A stretch of 6,523 nt of DNA, from the NCBI GenBank assembly GCA_964522605.1, contig CAZFWV010000379.1:1-6523 (forward strand). Reading direction: 5' to 3'. The notes under the pieces are model-generated. The model searched no databases. It was given only the letters and a program-made list of their open reading frames with translations, and was not told the origin of the DNA. A program made the translations under genes and the position numbers. This stretch comes from CAVZLD01 sp964522605 (GTDB taxonomy: Bacteria; Planctomycetota; Planctomycetia; Pirellulales; Pirellulaceae). Shown here in pieces: positions 5,789-6,523 of the stretch. Numbering within the stretch: the first letter of the stretch is position 1; each line of letters opens with the position of its first letter.

Positions 5789-6460
5789 TTAGCCGGCAAC
5801 GAGACGCGCTTCGTAAAGAAGGCTGGTTAGAAAAGATGTTGCTTTCATGTGATCGCGAGGAGCGACCTCACGAATGATGCTGTTTAACTGTTCCTGCATC
5901 CGAGCGCCCGTTTCGCGAATCTGCTGGTATTGATCGAAGCTCAGTCGTTCATTGACTGCCATTTCGCCAAACAATTCTTCCAGCGCGGTGCGGTCGGCGG
6001 CAAAGGAGTCGTCTTGCAGGAGCAACGGCCAGTTGATCTTTCCGCTGACCGGATCGAACTCGCCCGGGCTCAGCCGCTTGGGCTTGGCCGCTTCGCTGCG
6101 TCGAAACAATTGCTCTGCCGTCGGTGGCGGCGTTTTCTTCGCCTCGCGGTACTCCTCGTTCATCCGCCGTTTCGCGTAGAACGTCTCGGCGTATTTGACG
6201 CGGTTGTCCAAATTCTGCGAGCGGGCTGCTTCGTAGTTTTGTGCGGCCTGCGAATTGAGCAGGTTGTTCTCGCCCGCGGCACGAATCATGTCGGCCGCGC
6301 CTCGAGCCGCCCCCTCCTGGACGGTCGAAGCCCGCCCCCAATTACCCCAGCCTCCACCCACGGGATAGGGGTAGGCCACGGCGGGTACTTCGGACTGGCC
6401 GAACGCAGCCGTTCCCAGGAACAACACGGAACACGCTGCCAAGATTGCCGGAGATCTCAT
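5789..6460 (-). CDS. Small secreted protein of unknown function, planctomycete-type family
   Basis: Function unknown; 223 residues. Residues 1-21 are a clear Sec signal peptide (core ILAACSVLFLGTAAFG, likely cleavage after AFG). The mature protein begins with a Gly/Pro/Tyr/Trp-rich segment (about 28-42), then a long, charged, mainly helical region (about 45-110) containing NLLNSQAAQNYEAARSQ, then a proline-rich turn, the motifs KPKRLSP (126-132) and FDPVSGKINWP (135-145), and a helical C-terminal part. I recognise this layout and the KPKRLSP and FDPVxGxIxWP signatures from secreted hypothetical proteins of planctomycetes, from memory without a search. The ATG at 6460 is used because the signal peptide starts there and GGGA lies 7 bases upstream; a GTG at 6481 would add seven charged residues in front. 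It is the first gene of the four-gene run, 46 bases before the HEAT-repeat gene, so co-transcription is likely. No catalytic motif is visible. Confidence 0.82.
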   Translation of the reverse strand: MRSPAILAACSVLFLGTAAFGQSEVPAVAYPYPVGGGWGNWGRASTVQEGAARGAADMIRAAGENNLLNSQAAQNYEAARSQNLDNRVKYAETFYAKRRMNEEYREAKKTPPPTAEQLFRRSEAAKPKRLSPGEFDPVSGKINWPLLLQDDSFAADRTALEELFGEMAVNERLSFDQYQQIRETGARMQEQLNSIIREVAPRDHMKATSFLTSLLYEARLVAG

Positions 6461-6523
6461 CGTCTTTTCCCTGTCAGGCACGGAACTACCGATTCTGTCT
6501 TAGGTTAACCCGCTGCGGGCGAC
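6461..6523 (-). other. Leader region of the four-gene operon, cut by the window edge
   Basis: These 63 bases precede the first gene of the operon. They hold the weak ribosome binding site GGGA (6468-6471), an 8-base palindrome GGTTAACC (6503-6510) and a small GC inverted repeat CCCGC/GCGGG (6509-6519). No convincing -35/-10 pair was found, so the promoter probably lies beyond the window. The GC repeat could be the end of an upstream terminator, but that cannot be judged here. Confidence 0.35.

Noticed and set aside
5743..5799. Longer N-terminus of the HEAT protein from TTG 5799 or ATG 5769
   Set aside because: The ATG at 5742 has a well-placed GGAG and puts the signal peptide first; the upstream starts lack good ribosome binding sites.
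6503..6519. GGTTAACC palindrome and CCCGC/GCGGG repeat as an operator or promoter
   Set aside because: They are very short, no matching -35/-10 elements were found, and the region is cut by the window edge.

Overview
This window most likely comes from a planctomycete (Planctomycetota), chromosomal and moderately GC-rich. Three things suggest this: a Tat-exported Gfo/Idh/MocA oxidoreductase of the kind these genomes carry in many copies, a small secreted protein of a type I associate with planctomycetes (carrying KPKRLSP and FDPVSGKINWP), and an exported protein built entirely of HEAT repeats. The assignment rests on recognising protein families, not on a marker gene. All five genes are on the minus strand, so the window reads from its right end to its left.

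Right part (6460 down to 1917): four genes run head to tail as a probable operon. First is a 223-residue secreted protein of unknown function. After a 46-base gap comes a 590-residue exported HEAT-repeat protein of about 17 repeats. Next is a LolD/MacB-type ABC ATPase whose TTG start overlaps the HEAT stop codon by 4 bases. Last is a MacB/FtsX-type permease whose ATG overlaps the ATPase stop by 4 bases. The last three are probably translationally coupled. The ATPase and permease would form a mechanotransmission-type ABC complex that works on the periplasmic side of the membrane. The two secreted proteins could be its partners there, but that is inferred only from gene order.

Middle part (1916 down to 1412): 505 bases without a convincing gene. 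It holds several hairpins just after the permease stop, a candidate promoter for the next gene, and the most striking non-coding signal of the window: a nested palindrome at 1681-1773 with a 25-pair outer stem, two inner stems and a tetraloop. It carries iterated ACGGAT units and is bracketed by a 7-base direct repeat (ATTGACG), as expected of a small inserted palindromic element.

Left part (1411 down to 71): a complete 446-residue Gfo/Idh/MocA oxidoreductase with a twin-arginine signal, followed by a small hairpin at its stop codon. It looks like a separate transcription unit. No tRNA, rRNA, CRISPR array, transposase or origin was seen.
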